DNA from: Planococcus halocryophilus
GTDB lineage: Bacteria > Bacillota > Bacilli > Bacillales_A > Planococcaceae
Length of the DNA: 64,000 nucleotides
NCBI RefSeq assembly: GCF_001687585.2
Contig: NZ_CP016537.2
Coordinates: 1 to 64,000 of the forward strand
Direction: 5' to 3'
The notes beneath the pieces were generated by a model. The model was not told where the DNA came from. It saw nothing but the letters and a program-made list of their open reading frames with translations, and did not search any database. The position numbers were made by a program, and so were the translations under genes. Position 1 is the first letter of the stretch. Every line of letters begins with the position of its first letter. Below, in pieces: positions 53,283 through 63,300 of the stretch.

Positions 53283-53324
53283 AAAACTTGCTCCTGCTGA
53301 TCTAAGCGGAATGCGAGTTTTTTT
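53283..53324 (+). terminator. Terminator after veg
   Basis: AAAACTTGC pairs with GCGAGTTTT (one G-U) across a 21-nt loop, then a T run. The long loop makes it less certain. Confidence 0.7.
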
Positions 53325-53404
53325 GTTTCTATCACCACTTTACTGTCCATTACTCCGCGTTATGTTAAAATAGTCTTCATCAGAATATAAAAGGAGGCAG
53401 TGGG

Positions 53405-54268
53405 ATGCTCTACGTGAAAGCGCCTGCCAAGATTAATTTAACATTAGATGTTTTATATAAACGTCCAGATAACTATCATGAGATTGAAATGATTATGACC
53501 ACGGTGGATTTGTCGGATCGCATAGGATTGATGGGAACAGCAAAAGGCATACATATTCAGTCTGCAGATCGCTTCGTGCCAAATGATTTCCGCAACCTTG
53601 CTTATCAGGCAGCAAAATTGATTAAAGACACTTTTAATATTAAAACTGGCGTTATCATCTCGCTTGATAAAAAAATTCCGGTTGCAGCAGGTTTGGCCGG
53701 AGGAAGTAGCGATGCTGCTGCTACATTAAAAGGATTAAATAAACTTTGGCAATTAAACTTGTCACTTGATGAACTAGCTGAACTAGGTGCTAAAATCGGT
53801 TCGGATGTTTCTTTTTGTGTATACGGGGGCACGGCTCTTGCAAAAGGACGCGGAGAAATTATCCAACAATTGCCGACACCACCAAATTGTTGGGTCATCT
53901 TAGCAAAACCAACGATTGGCGTTTCTACAGCCGATGTTTACGGCGCATTCGATGTAGCAACAGCTCAGCATCCAAATACTCAAGCAATGATTCAAGCGCT
54001 TGAGGATGGCGATTACGATGCGATGTGCGCCAACCTTGGCAATGCACTCGAAAGCGTTACGTTAAATTTGTATCCAGAAGTAGCGCATATTAAAGATCAG
54101 ATGAAGAAATTCGGAGCGGACGCGGTATTAATGAGCGGTAGTGGACCGACCGTTTTCGGGTTGGTCTACCAAGAAGCGCGTATTCCGCGTATATATAATG
54201 GCTTGCGTGGCTTTTGTTCGGAAGTTTATGCAGTACGGTTGATTGGTGAACGAGAGCCTCTTGCTTAA
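53405..54268 (+). CDS. ispE: 4-diphosphocytidyl-2-C-methyl-D-erythritol kinase
   Basis: IspE is the GHMP kinase of the MEP isoprenoid pathway. The 287-residue protein has [13 protein letters not shown] at residue 4, the ATP-binding [17 protein letters not shown] near 92 and [11 protein letters not shown] near 243. An extended -10 (TGTTAAAAT, 53363-53371) and AAAGGAGG precede ATG 53405. It occupies the usual slot before purR. Confidence 0.97.
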   Translation: MLYVKAPAKINLTLDVLYKRPDNYHEIEMIMTTVDLSDRIGLMGTAKGIHIQSADRFVPNDFRNLAYQAAKLIKDTFNIKTGVIISLDKKIPVAAGLAGGSSDAAATLKGLNKLWQLNLSLDELAELGAKIGSDVSFCVYGGTALAKGRGEIIQQLPTPPNCWVILAKPTIGVSTADVYGAFDVATAQHPNTQAMIQALEDGDYDAMCANLGNALESVTLNLYPEVAHIKDQMKKFGADAVLMSGSGPTVFGLVYQEARIPRIYNGLRGFCSEVYAVRLIGEREPLA

Positions 54269-54325
54269 ATACGGACATTTATGGTAAGTTTTCTATAAAT
54301 CATTCGTGTTTAGGAGAGGGTAGTT

Positions 54326-55153
54326 TTGAAGTGGAAGCGCAGTGAACGGCTTGTTGATATGACACATTTTTTATTAGATCATCCACATAAATTGATTTCG
54401 CTGACTTATTTCTCGGAGCTGTATCAATCCGCTAAGTCATCCATCAGTGAAGATTTAGGGATTGTTAAAGAAACGTTCGAAGAAAAAGGAATTGGTTTAT
54501 TGATGACAGTTCCAGGAGCAGCTGGTGGCGTTAAATATGTTCCGAAGCTCCAAACTGGTGAAATCAAAACCGTGATAGCTGATTTGATGGAAGAGTTAAG
54601 CCATTCAGATCGACTATTGCCAGGTGGCTATTTATACATGACAGATGTACTTGGCAATCCAGAAATGATGAACCGGGTTGGTAAAGTATTTGCGACAGCG
54701 TTTGCAAAAGAAAAAATTGATGTCATCATGACGGTAGCGACAAAAGGCATCCCAATTGCTCACGCTATTGCACGTCATTTGAATGTACCGGTCGTTATTG
54801 TTCGTCGTGATAGCAAAGTCACTGAAGGCTCTACAGTCAGTATCAACTATGTATCGGGATCATCTAGACGGATCCAGACAATGGTGTTGTCAAAACGTAG
54901 CATGAAGAGCGGACAGCGCGTTCTAATTACAGATGACTTTATGAAGGTCGGCGGAACGATGAATGGCATGAAAAACTTACTTGAAGAGTTTGAATGCACA
55001 TTAGCGGGTGTTGCTGTACTTGTTGAAGCCGAGCATTCAGATGAACGTCTTGTCGAGAAGTATTTGTCTCTCGTCAAATTACACGAAGTCAGTGAAAAAG
55101 AACGGACCATCGCTTTAGAAGAAGGAAATTACTTTGAAAACGGGGGAATTTAA
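54326..55153 (+). CDS. purR: Purine operon repressor PurR
   Basis: PurR represses purine synthesis genes unless PRPP is bound. The 275-residue protein has an N-terminal winged helix (RSERLVDMTHFLLDHPHKLISL to SSISEDLGIVK) and a phosphoribosyltransferase-like domain with the PRPP motif VLITDDFMKVGGTMNG near 199. TTG 54326 is the start; AGGAGAGGG lies just upstream. ridA starts immediately after its stop codon. The prs gene downstream makes its effector, PRPP. Confidence 0.96.
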   Translation: MKWKRSERLVDMTHFLLDHPHKLISLTYFSELYQSAKSSISEDLGIVKETFEEKGIGLLMTVPGAAGGVKYVPKLQTGEIKTVIADLMEELSHSDRLLPGGYLYMTDVLGNPEMMNRVGKVFATAFAKEKIDVIMTVATKGIPIAHAIARHLNVPVVIVRRDSKVTEGSTVSINYVSGSSRRIQTMVLSKRSMKSGQRVLITDDFMKVGGTMNGMKNLLEEFECTLAGVAVLVEAEHSDERLVEKYLSLVKLHEVSEKERTIALEEGNYFENGGI

Positions 55154-55531
55154 ATGAATTACGTAGCGACAGATAAAGCGGCAGCTGCAATCGGACCATA
55201 TTCACAAGGGGTTGTATCAGGAGGGCTTTTGTATAGCTCGGGTCAAATTCCATTAACAGCAACCGGTGAATTGGTTGACGGATCTATTGCTGACCAAACA
55301 CATCAAGTATTTTCAAACTTAAAAGCGGTGCTTGCAGAAGCAGGCTCAACTCTAAACGATGTTATTAAAACTACAGTGTTCATTAAAGATATGAACGATT
55401 TTGCTGCTTTAAACGAGATTTACGCTAGTTATTTTGGGAATCATAAACCAGCGCGTTCGACAGTAGAAGTAGCCCGGTTGCCAAAAGATGTAAAAGTAGA
55501 AATCGAAGTTATTGCAAAAGTGACCGAGTAA
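55154..55531 (+). CDS. ridA: RidA-family enamine/imine deaminase (YabJ)
   Basis: RidA proteins hydrolyse reactive enamines and imines from PLP enzymes. The 125-residue protein has [20 protein letters not shown] near residue 13, the catalytic arginine in [20 protein letters not shown] (near 99-118), and forms trimers in the family. In B. subtilis yabJ is cotranscribed with purR and is needed for its effect on purine genes. It starts on the base after the purR stop codon. Confidence 0.96.
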   Translation: MNYVATDKAAAAIGPYSQGVVSGGLLYSSGQIPLTATGELVDGSIADQTHQVFSNLKAVLAEAGSTLNDVIKTTVFIKDMNDFAALNEIYASYFGNHKPARSTVEVARLPKDVKVEIEVIAKVTE

Positions 55532-55550
55532 AATGAATTAAGCAAGAAAT

Positions 55551-55581
55551 TAGAGCCCCTCATAAGTTTATGAGGGGCTCT
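55551..55581. other. Perfect hairpin after ridA, no T run
   Basis: TAGAGCCCCTCATAA and TTATGAGGGGCTCTA pair around a single base on paper, with an open tip in practice. On the plus strand it is followed by AAAAG, so it is not a normal terminator there; on the minus strand a weak T-rich stretch follows. It may protect the purR-ridA mRNA end or block transcription from downstream. Confidence 0.6.
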
Positions 55582-55625
55582 AAAAGTCTGTTGAAGAATT
55601 ATTAACCTAGGTTTTCCGCAGCTTA

Positions 55626-55720
55626 CCGTTCGCTTTCCGCGGGCTCGCGCCAAAGTCTCCTCGTTCACTTCGTTACCTGCGGAGTCTCGGCCGTCTCGCT
55701 TATCCGCAGGAGTCGAACGG
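55626..55720. repeat. GC-rich hairpin repeat element
   Basis: This 95-nt element is bounded by CCGTTCG (55626-55632) and CGAACGG (55714-55720), with CTTTCCGCGGG near one end and ATCCGCAGGAGT near the other. Similar dispersed sequences with CTTTCCGCGGG and CCGCAGGAGTC are common in Bacillales genomes, as I recall. It is much richer in GC than its surroundings. It differs from the family at 46.0 kb. No reading frame is supported. Confidence 0.75.
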
Positions 55721-55804
55721 ACACTTCTCCAAACTAATTAGTAAATTCTAGCTTTTTGGAATAGAGGAAAATAAAGATAGGATAGACATGTTTTTGAACC
55801 GGCT

Positions 55805-55846
55805 AGCAGGCTAACTCATAATTTTATGAGTTAGCCTGCTTTTTTC
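55805..55846 (+). terminator. Terminator-like hairpin before spoVG
   Basis: AGCAGGCTAACTCATA and TATGAGTTAGCCTGCT form 16 bp around a 4-nt loop, then T6. It insulates spoVG from upstream transcription. Confidence 0.9.
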
Positions 55847-55906
55847 TTCTATTATTACTCTTATTTTCTTTATTGAGTAAATTTTCTAATAAGTTTTGTT
55901 ATTTAT

Positions 55907-55933
55907 GAAGGAGAATAGTCCTTTATAGCGAAT
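55907..55933 (+). promoter_or_regulatory. Sigma-H-like promoter of spoVG
   Basis: GAAGGAGAA (55907-55915), 11 nt and AGCGAAT (55927-55933) fit the sigma-H form RnAGGAwww-N11-12-RnnGAAT with one mismatch (G for w). B. subtilis spoVG is a classic sigma-H gene. The site lies 51 nt before the start codon. Confidence 0.6.
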
Positions 55934-55983
55934 AACCATAATTAGGGTTTAAAACAGCAGCTGAGAGGAGGGGGAACTAGAGA

Positions 55984-56268
55984 ATGGAAGTAACAGATGT
56001 GAGACTACGCCGTGTACAAACCGATGGTCGAATGAGAGCAATCGCCTCCATCACGCTGGATGACGAATTTGTGATTCATGACATTCGGGTTATTGATGGA
56101 AACGACGGCTTATTTGTAGCAATGCCGAGCAAAAGAACACCAGATGGAGAATTTCGAGATATTGCCCATCCTATTAATTCTAGCGCACGCACGAAGCTAC
56201 AAGAAGCTGTCTTAACTGCATATGAGCAAAGTGAAAGCGAATCGGTCTTAGAAAATGCCGGCGTTTAA
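55984..56268 (+). CDS. spoVG: SpoVG, RNA/DNA-binding regulator
   Basis: This 94-residue protein ([59 protein letters not shown]) is strongly conserved. SpoVG binds nucleic acids and affects septation, virulence or capsule genes in different Firmicutes, and is kept by many non-sporulating species. GAGAGGAGGGGG is its ribosome binding site. It has its own promoter and terminator. Confidence 0.97.
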   Translation: MEVTDVRLRRVQTDGRMRAIASITLDDEFVIHDIRVIDGNDGLFVAMPSKRTPDGEFRDIAHPINSSARTKLQEAVLTAYEQSESESVLENAGV

Positions 56269-56283
56269 TGGAGCTGAAACGAG

Positions 56284-56317
56284 GAGCCTTCTATTGTTAA
56301 AATAGGCTCTTTTTTTA
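56284..56317 (+). terminator. Terminator after spoVG
   Basis: GAGCC-TT-CTATT pairs with AATAG-GGCTC-like sequence around a short loop, with a T run. Confidence 0.8.
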
Positions 56318-56356
56318 TTTGCCTTTTTTGTCATGGGATTGTCATGCCTTGGAACC

Positions 56357-56385
56357 TTGAAAAATCAAGGTTTTTCCGCTATAGT
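56357..56385 (+). promoter_or_regulatory. glmU promoter
   Basis: TTGAAA (56357-56362) and TATAGT (56380-56385) are 17 nt apart. A further TTGACA at 56411-56416 has no clear -10. Confidence 0.65.
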
Positions 56386-56515
56386 CAATAAGGAAAAGCG
56401 AATTTTTAAGTTGACATAGCCAGGTTAACATGGGCCTAATCAATTGAATAGAATAAATCCATGAGTAGAACTGATAAAAAGGGTTCTGATCAAATTAGGA
56501 GTGGAGGGATAACAG

Positions 56516-57889
56516 ATGGCAAATACATATGCAGTAATTTTAGCAGCCGGCCAAGGAACGCGCATGAAATCAAAATTGTACAAGGTACTTCATCCGGTTT
56601 GTGGCATGCCAATGGTGGAACATGTAACAAGCAATGTCGAACAACTCGGTGTTGAAAAAATCGTTACAGTTGTCGGCCACGGTGCTGAAAAAGTTCAACA
56701 GCAGCTAGGAGAGAAAAGTGAGTACGCGTTACAAGCAGAGCAGCTTGGAACGGCTCATGCGGTACAGCAAACAGCTTCATTGATCGAAGGTTTGACGGGG
56801 ACAACGTTAGTTGTTTGTGGCGACACACCATTAATCCGTCCTGAAACGATGCAAGCCTTGCTTGACCAGCATTCTGAAACAGGAGCAAAAGCAACAATTT
56901 TAACAGCAATTGCCGACAACCCAACAGGTTATGGGCGAATTCTTCGCAACAGTAACGGCATTGTTGAAAAAATCGTTGAGCAAAAAGATGCTTCTCCAGA
57001 AGAACAACAAGTAAAAGAAATTAATACAGGAACCTATTGCTTTGACAACGAAGCGTTGTTTAGAGCGTTAAAATTGGTTTCTAATGATAACGTCCAAGGC
57101 GAATATTACTTGCCAGATGTTATTGAAATTCTTCAAAAGCAAGGTGAAATCGTAGCCGCTTATGCAACAGACAGCTTTGATGAAACACTGGGAGTCAATG
57201 ACCGAGTTGCCTTAAGCCAAGCTGAGAGCATTATGCGCAAACGAATTGCTGAAAAACATATGAGAGCTGGAGTATCGATTATTGACCCGGCAACTGCTTA
57301 TATTAGTGCACAAGCTGAAATCGGAGCGGATACCATCATTCATCCGAACGTAACAATTGCAGGAGATACAAAAATCGGTGAAGATTGTATTATTTCTTCA
57401 AACAGTCAGATTGTCAATAGTGTGATTGGCGACCGTACAACAATCCGCAGTTCAGAAGTTTACGACAGCAGCATTGGTACGGATACAGCTGTAGGACCAT
57501 TTGCGCACGTTCGTCCGCAATCAGCTTTAGGTAACGATGTGAAAATCGGTAACTTTGTCGAAGTGAAAAAAGCCGAAATCGGCAACGATAGCAAAGTTTC
57601 TCATTTAAGCTATATTGGCGATGCAACTGTTGGCACGGGTGTTAATATTGGCTGCGGAACCATCACTGTAAATTATGATGGCAAAAATAAATTCCAAACC
57701 ATTATTGAAGATGATACGTTCATCGGCTGTAATTCAAATTTGATTGCACCGGTTACTGTAGGCAAAGGATCATATGTTGCCGCAGGATCTACAATTTCCA
57801 AAAATGTACCTGAGGATTCATTGGCGATTGCTCGTTCGCGCCAGGAAAATAAAGAAGGCTATGCAAGTAAATTAAACAGGAAAAAATAG
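56516..57889 (+). CDS. glmU: Bifunctional UDP-GlcNAc pyrophosphorylase/GlcN-1-P acetyltransferase
   Basis: GlmU makes UDP-N-acetylglucosamine for cell wall synthesis. The 457-residue protein has an N-terminal nucleotidyltransferase domain ([20 protein letters not shown] at residues 8-27) and a C-terminal left-handed beta-helix with hexapeptide repeats ([20 protein letters not shown] onward, from about 255). GTGGAGGGA precedes ATG 56516. prs follows within 16 nt. Confidence 0.97.
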   Translation: MANTYAVILAAGQGTRMKSKLYKVLHPVCGMPMVEHVTSNVEQLGVEKIVTVVGHGAEKVQQQLGEKSEYALQAEQLGTAHAVQQTASLIEGLTGTTLVVCGDTPLIRPETMQALLDQHSETGAKATILTAIADNPTGYGRILRNSNGIVEKIVEQKDASPEEQQVKEINTGTYCFDNEALFRALKLVSNDNVQGEYYLPDVIEILQKQGEIVAAYATDSFDETLGVNDRVALSQAESIMRKRIAEKHMRAGVSIIDPATAYISAQAEIGADTIIHPNVTIAGDTKIGEDCIISSNSQIVNSVIGDRTTIRSSEVYDSSIGTDTAVGPFAHVRPQSALGNDVKIGNFVEVKKAEIGNDSKVSHLSYIGDATVGTGVNIGCGTITVNYDGKNKFQTIIEDDTFIGCNSNLIAPVTVGKGSYVAAGSTISKNVPEDSLAIARSRQENKEGYASKLNRKK

Positions 57890-57904
57890 GAGGGTTCACA
57901 CCTA

Positions 57905-58867
57905 ATGGGCTATCAAAATGCAAACTCGAAATTGAAAATCTTTTCATTGAATTCGAACCAAGAGCTAGCGGAGGAAATTTCTGAACACGCAGGTATTCCA
58001 CTTGGAAAAAGTTCAGTAACACATTTCAGCGATGGTGAAATCCAAATTAATATTGAAGAAAGTATTCGTGGCTATGATGTATTTATCGTACAATCGACTT
58101 CTCAGCCGGTTAACGAAAACTTGATGGAACTATTAATTATGATTGACGCTGTTAAACGTGCTTCTGCCCGTACAGTCAATGTCGTAATGCCTTACTATGG
58201 TTATGCACGACAAGATCGTAAAGCCCGTTCACGTGAACCGATTACAGCGAAGTTAGTAGCGAACTTATTGGAAACTGCAGGAGCAACTCGTGTCATCGTA
58301 CTTGATTTGCATGCTCCTCAAATTCAAGGGTTCTTCGATATTTTGATTGACCACTTGGTAGCTGTACCATTGCTTTCTGATTATTTCCTGAATGAAAGTG
58401 GCGTTGACCTTGAAAATGTCATCATCGTTTCACCAGACCACGGCGGAGTTACACGCGCACGTAAGATGGCGGATCGTTTGAAAGCACCAATTGCCATTAT
58501 CGACAAACGTCGCCCAAAACCAAACGTTGCTGAAGTGATGAACATTGTTGGTAACGTAGAAGGTAAAACGGCGATTATTATTGATGACATCATTGATACA
58601 GCAGGAACAATTTCCATTGCTGCGAGTGCATTAATCGAAAGCGGTGCGAAAGAAGTCTTTGCATGCTGTACACATCCAGTCCTTTCTGGCCCAGCTGTAC
58701 AACGTATTAATGATTCGGTTATCAAAGAATTGATCATCACAAATTCAATTGCATTGCCTGAAGAAAAGAAATCTCCTAAAATCAAGCAGTTATCTGTAGC
58801 TCGTTTATTGGCTGAGACAATTGTTCGTGTTCACGAACAAAAATCTGTCAGCACTTTGTTTGATTGA
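57905..58867 (+). CDS. prs: Ribose-phosphate pyrophosphokinase
   Basis: Prs makes PRPP from ribose 5-phosphate and ATP. The 320-residue protein has [16 protein letters not shown] near 41, the flexible loop [17 protein letters not shown] near 100, and the PRPP-binding loop [13 protein letters not shown] near 222. TAGGAGG precedes ATG 57905. PRPP is the effector of PurR, encoded 3 kb upstream. Confidence 0.98.
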   Translation: MGYQNANSKLKIFSLNSNQELAEEISEHAGIPLGKSSVTHFSDGEIQINIEESIRGYDVFIVQSTSQPVNENLMELLIMIDAVKRASARTVNVVMPYYGYARQDRKARSREPITAKLVANLLETAGATRVIVLDLHAPQIQGFFDILIDHLVAVPLLSDYFLNESGVDLENVIIVSPDHGGVTRARKMADRLKAPIAIIDKRRPKPNVAEVMNIVGNVEGKTAIIIDDIIDTAGTISIAASALIESGAKEVFACCTHPVLSGPAVQRINDSVIKELIITNSIALPEEKKSPKIKQLSVARLLAETIVRVHEQKSVSTLFD

Positions 58868-58895
58868 TCATTTGTAACACCTTTCGATGCTCTAT

Positions 58896-58921
58896 GTTTC
58901 ATTAAGACGCGACACGGGTAT
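58896..58921 (+). promoter_or_regulatory. Sigma-B-type promoter of ctc
   Basis: GTTTCA (58896-58901), 14 nt and GGGTAT (58916-58921) fit the sigma-B consensus GTTTAA-N12-14-GGGTAT. B. subtilis ctc is the classic sigma-B stress gene. It implies a sigma-B general stress response in this organism. Confidence 0.85.
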
Positions 58922-58979
58922 GTATTAAGTATGTACTTATCGTGAACATGTACTTTAATATAACTGGAGGCTGAAATCA

Positions 58980-59627
58980 ATGGTAAAAATGACCGCGCAA
59001 AAAAGAGAAAGCAGCAATAAGAATTCTTCATTAACGGAACTTCGTTCACAAGGCAATGTGCCAGGCGTAGTTTATGGTTTTAAAACAGAAACAACACCAG
59101 TTACTGTAACTGAAATCGATCTGATTAAAACTTTACGTGAGTCTGGACGTAACGGCGTCATCAAATTAGAAATTGACGGTACGACTAAAAACGTCGTATT
59201 GAGCGATTATCAAATGGATGCCTTAAAAGGTAGCTTTAAACACGTCGACTTTTTAGCAATCAATATGTCTGATGAGCTAGAAGTAGCTGCAGCTGTTCAC
59301 TTAACTGGTGAATCAGCAGGTGAAAAAGAAGGTGGCTTTATCACTCAGCCTAACCGCGAAGTAAATATCCGCGTAAAACCATCTGATATTCCGGATGCAC
59401 TAGAAGTAGACATCTCGAAATTAGAAATTGGCGATACAATCACAGTTGGTGATATTCGTGGAACGGTCTCTTATGAGATCCTTGACGAAGACGACTTTAT
59501 CCTTGTTTCTGCAACTGCTCCTCGTACACAAGATGAAATCGACGAACTTGATGCGGGAACTGATGAAAATGCAGAACCAGAAGTGGTTGGTAGCGAAGAT
59601 TCTAAAGAAGAAGATAAAGACGCATAA
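58980..59627 (+). CDS. ctc: Ribosomal protein bL25, Ctc form
   Basis: This 215-residue protein is the long TL5/Ctc form of bL25, which binds 5S rRNA. The N-terminal L25 domain (MTAQKRESSNKNSSLTELRS, VPGVVYGFKTE) is followed by a beta-rich C-terminal domain and a very acidic tail (DELDAGTDENAEPEVVGSED onward). ATG 58980 follows CTGGAGGCTG. A sigma-B-type promoter lies 59 nt upstream, so it is probably stress-induced. Confidence 0.95.
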   Translation: MVKMTAQKRESSNKNSSLTELRSQGNVPGVVYGFKTETTPVTVTEIDLIKTLRESGRNGVIKLEIDGTTKNVVLSDYQMDALKGSFKHVDFLAINMSDELEVAAAVHLTGESAGEKEGGFITQPNREVNIRVKPSDIPDALEVDISKLEIGDTITVGDIRGTVSYEILDEDDFILVSATAPRTQDEIDELDAGTDENAEPEVVGSEDSKEEDKDA

Positions 59628-59640
59628 ATACAAATGGGAA

Positions 59641-59673
59641 ATAGGGACTGTCGAGAGACAGTCCCTATTTTTA
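59641..59673 (+). terminator. Terminator after ctc
   Basis: ATAGGGACTGTC and GACAGTCCCTAT enclose GAGA and are followed by a T run. Confidence 0.93.
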
Positions 59674-59757
59674 CGTTGTATGAAAAGCTGCACATGCTTT
59701 TTTTCTAAACTAATTATGATAAAATAAAACACAGCGATAAAGCAAAGGAAGATGGAT

Positions 59758-60321
59758 ATGAAACTGATTATCGGTCTGGGCAATCCAGGCAAAGCCTATG
59801 AAGATACGCGCCATAACATCGGCTTTAAAGTAATCGATTACTTAGCGAGTCAATGGAATGCGCCGTTAACACAATCTAAATTTAAAGGTATGTATTCAGT
59901 GAGTCATCGACCTGAAGGCAAAGTGATGTTGTTAAAGCCATTAACGTACATGAACTTGTCTGGTGAGAGTGTCGGTGCATTAATGGATTACTATAATATT
60001 GACTTAAAAGACATTATCGTCATTTACGATGACTTGGATTTGCCAACGGGGCAATTAAGATTGCGTCAAAAAGGTAGTGCGGGTGGTCATAATGGCATAA
60101 AGTCATTAATCCAGCATTTAGGGAATCTAGAATTTAATCGTTTGCGCATTGGGATTAGCCGTCCGCCGGCAGGTATGAAAGTACCGGATTACGTATTGCA
60201 GCGATTTTCGAAAGAAGAAATTCCAGAAATGACCGCGGCGATTAAAAAAAGTGCAGCTGCTTGTGAAACATGGTTGTCAAAACCTTATGTAGAAGTTATG
60301 AATGAATTTAATGGAATTTAA
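59758..60321 (+). CDS. pth: Peptidyl-tRNA hydrolase
   Basis: Pth releases tRNA from dropped-off peptidyl-tRNA. From ATG 59758 the protein has 187 residues. [21 protein letters not shown] contains the catalytic His near residue 20; [13 protein letters not shown] and [13 protein letters not shown] (near 108-120) are conserved. AAGGAAG fits ATG 59758 better than ATG 59752. fin (yabK), which follows in B. subtilis, is missing and mfd comes next. Confidence 0.97.
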   Translation: MKLIIGLGNPGKAYEDTRHNIGFKVIDYLASQWNAPLTQSKFKGMYSVSHRPEGKVMLLKPLTYMNLSGESVGALMDYYNIDLKDIIVIYDDLDLPTGQLRLRQKGSAGGHNGIKSLIQHLGNLEFNRLRIGISRPPAGMKVPDYVLQRFSKEEIPEMTAAIKKSAAACETWLSKPYVEVMNEFNGI

Positions 60322-60390
60322 CCGCTTTGACGCATTTGGCGTTCAGAGCTTTTTTCTGTTTTTTGTATTTTGTTGAGAGGAGGAAGTTGG

Positions 60391-63300
60391 ATGAACCACA
60401 TTTTACAGATTTTTTCAGAGGATACTCAGACACAACGATTTGTAGAAGATTTAAAACAAGGAAATGATCATCAATTGATTTCTGGTTTATCTGGCAGCGC
60501 ACGACCAATTTTTTATCAAACCATCTGGTCGGAACTAGAAGAGCCTTTACTAATTGTGACACCCAACTTATTGCATGCGCAACGTGTATATGATGATTTG
60601 GTCCGACTCATGGGGGAACAACAAGTTCATCTTTATCCGGCAGAAGAATTAATCGCAGCAGAAGTGTCTTTTTCAGGTCCCGAATTGCGTGCTCACAGAA
60701 TCGATACACTCGATCATATGAAGAGTGTTGGTAAAGGCATTTACATCACGCCAGTTGCAGGGATGCGCAAGTTATTGCCGACAAAAGAGCAGTGGGATTA
60801 CGCCAATTTACGAATTGCAGAAGGTGAAGAACTCGATACAAACAAATGGCTGTTAAAGTTAGTAGCAATGGGGTACTCTCGGACGCCAATGGTAACTACT
60901 CCCGGTGAATTTGCGCTTCGTGGAGGCATTTTAGATATTTATCCACTGAATTTTGAACACCCAGTGCGCATCGAATTATTCGATACAGAAGTGGATTCAT
61001 TACGCCTATTTTCAGCGGAAGATCAACGTTCGCTCGAAAAAGTCCAATCGCTTTGTATTTTGCCAGCCAGTGAATTGGTGCTATCACCCGACCAACGAAT
61101 TCAATTAGCAGAAAAACTAGAAGTTCAACTTGCTTCTAGTTTGAAAAAAATAAAAGCTGACGATACGAAAGCCTTATTGCTGCAACATATTCAGCATGAT
61201 ATTGACTTATTGAAACAAGGAGAAACTCCAGAGCAATTGGCGAAATATGCTTCATTGATTGAGACGCAATCGGCATTTTTGGGTGATTATTTCCCGGGGA
61301 ATGGACTCGTCTTTTTTGATGAGCTTGGTCGTATTCAAGAAATGACGGATACTTTAGAGCGTGAGGAAGGCGATTGGATCGTGTCGCTTCTTGAAGAAGG
61401 AAAGTTTCTTCACGATATCCCGTTGACTTATACGTTCCGTGAAATGATGTCGAAGTTGCAACAAAAAGTGACGTTTTTATCTTTATTCGTTCGGACATTC
61501 CCGATGGTATCCATCAAGAAATCATTGGCTTTTTCATGCAAGCCGATGCAATCATTCCATGGGCAAATGCATTTGTTAAAAGCAGAAATGGAGCGCTGGA
61601 CATTAGGCAAGTCGCAAATCTTCATCGTGGCAGCGGGAGATGAGCGCCTAGAGAAAGTACGTTCCGTGCTAGCAGATTACGATATGGAAGCTGCTATTGC
61701 CACTCCTTCTACTGAAATTCAAGGCGGTCAAATCTATTTAGTTGATGGAGAATTATCAACAGGCTTTGAAATGCCGTTGCAACGTTTAACGGTCATCACA
61801 GACTCCGAATTGTTTAAGCAGCAGCCCAAAAAGAAAACGCGTGCACAAAAACTAACGAATGCTGAGCGCATCAAGAGCTACTCGGAGATTAAGCCAGGTG
61901 ACTATATTGTTCATATTCACCACGGGATCGGCCGCTTTGTAGGCATTGAAACGCTCGAAAGTGGAGGCGTTCATAAAGATTATTTGCATATCGTTTATAA
62001 AGCCGACGATAAATTATTCGTACCAGTCGACAAAATTGATTTGATTCAAAAATACATTGCCTCTGAAGAAAAAGAACCAAAACTGCATAAAATGGGCGGA
62101 GCAGAATGGAAGAAAACGCGTACAAAAGTGTCAGCCGCCGTTCAAGACATTGCAGATGACTTGATCAAACTATATGCAGAACGCGAAGCATTGAGAGGGT
62201 TTGCTTTTTCCGAAGAGCAAGACATGCAACGCCAATTTGAAGCCGAGTTTCCGTATGAAGAAACGGTCGATCAATTGCGTTCTATCAATGAAGTGAAACG
62301 TGATATGGAAAATGAGCGACCGATGGATCGCCTCATATGCGGGGACGTGGGTTATGGGAAAACAGAAGTAGCCATTCGTGCAGGATTTAAAGCAGTACTC
62401 GACGGCAAACAAGTGGCGTTTCTTGTACCGACAACGATTTTGGCACAGCAACACTTTGAAACGATGAGTGAACGATTTAAAGATTATCCGATTACGGTCG
62501 GGTTGATGAGTCGCTTCCGTTCAAAAAAACAACAAACAGAAACCGTTAAAGGTTTAAAAAATGGGTCAGTCGATATTGTGGTAGGAACGCATCGTATTTT
62601 ATCAAAAGACATGCAATATAAAGACCTTGGCTTATTGATCATTGATGAAGAGCAACGTTTTGGTGTGACGCATAAAGAAAAAATCAAACAAATGAAAACC
62701 AATGTCGATGTTTTAACGCTTACCGCAACACCAATTCCACGGACGCTACATATGTCGATGATTGGTGTACGCGATTTGTCAGTGATCGAAACGCCACCAG
62801 CCAACCGCTTTCCTGTGCAAAGTTATGTGATGGAACATAACGGGGCACTCGTTCGCGAAGCAATTGAACGCGAAATGGCACGTGGGGGCCAAGTGTTTTA
62901 TTTGTATAATCGTGTAGATGATATGACACGGAAAGTAGAAGAAATTCAACAATTGGTACCGGAAGCGCGAGTTGGTTATGCGCACGGACAAATGAGTGAA
63001 ACGGAACTCGAATCGGTCATTTTGAGTTTCCTAGATGGCGATTACGATGTCTTGGTGACAACGACGATTATCGAAACTGGCATTGATATTCCAAACGTTA
63101 ATACATTAATCGTCTATAATGCTGATCGCATGGGCTTGTCCCAGCTGTATCAATTGCGTGGACGTGTCGGGCGTTCAAGTCGTGTCGCGTATGCGTACTT
63201 TATGTATCAGCGCGACAAAGTGTTAACCGATGTTGCAGAGAAGCGATTGATGGCCATTAAAGAATTTACGGAGCTTGGTTCAGGGTTTAAAATCGCTATG

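Noticed and set aside
54270..54325. PurR box before purR
   Set aside because: ATTCGTGTTT only partly resembles a PurBox half-site, and no second half-site is visible.
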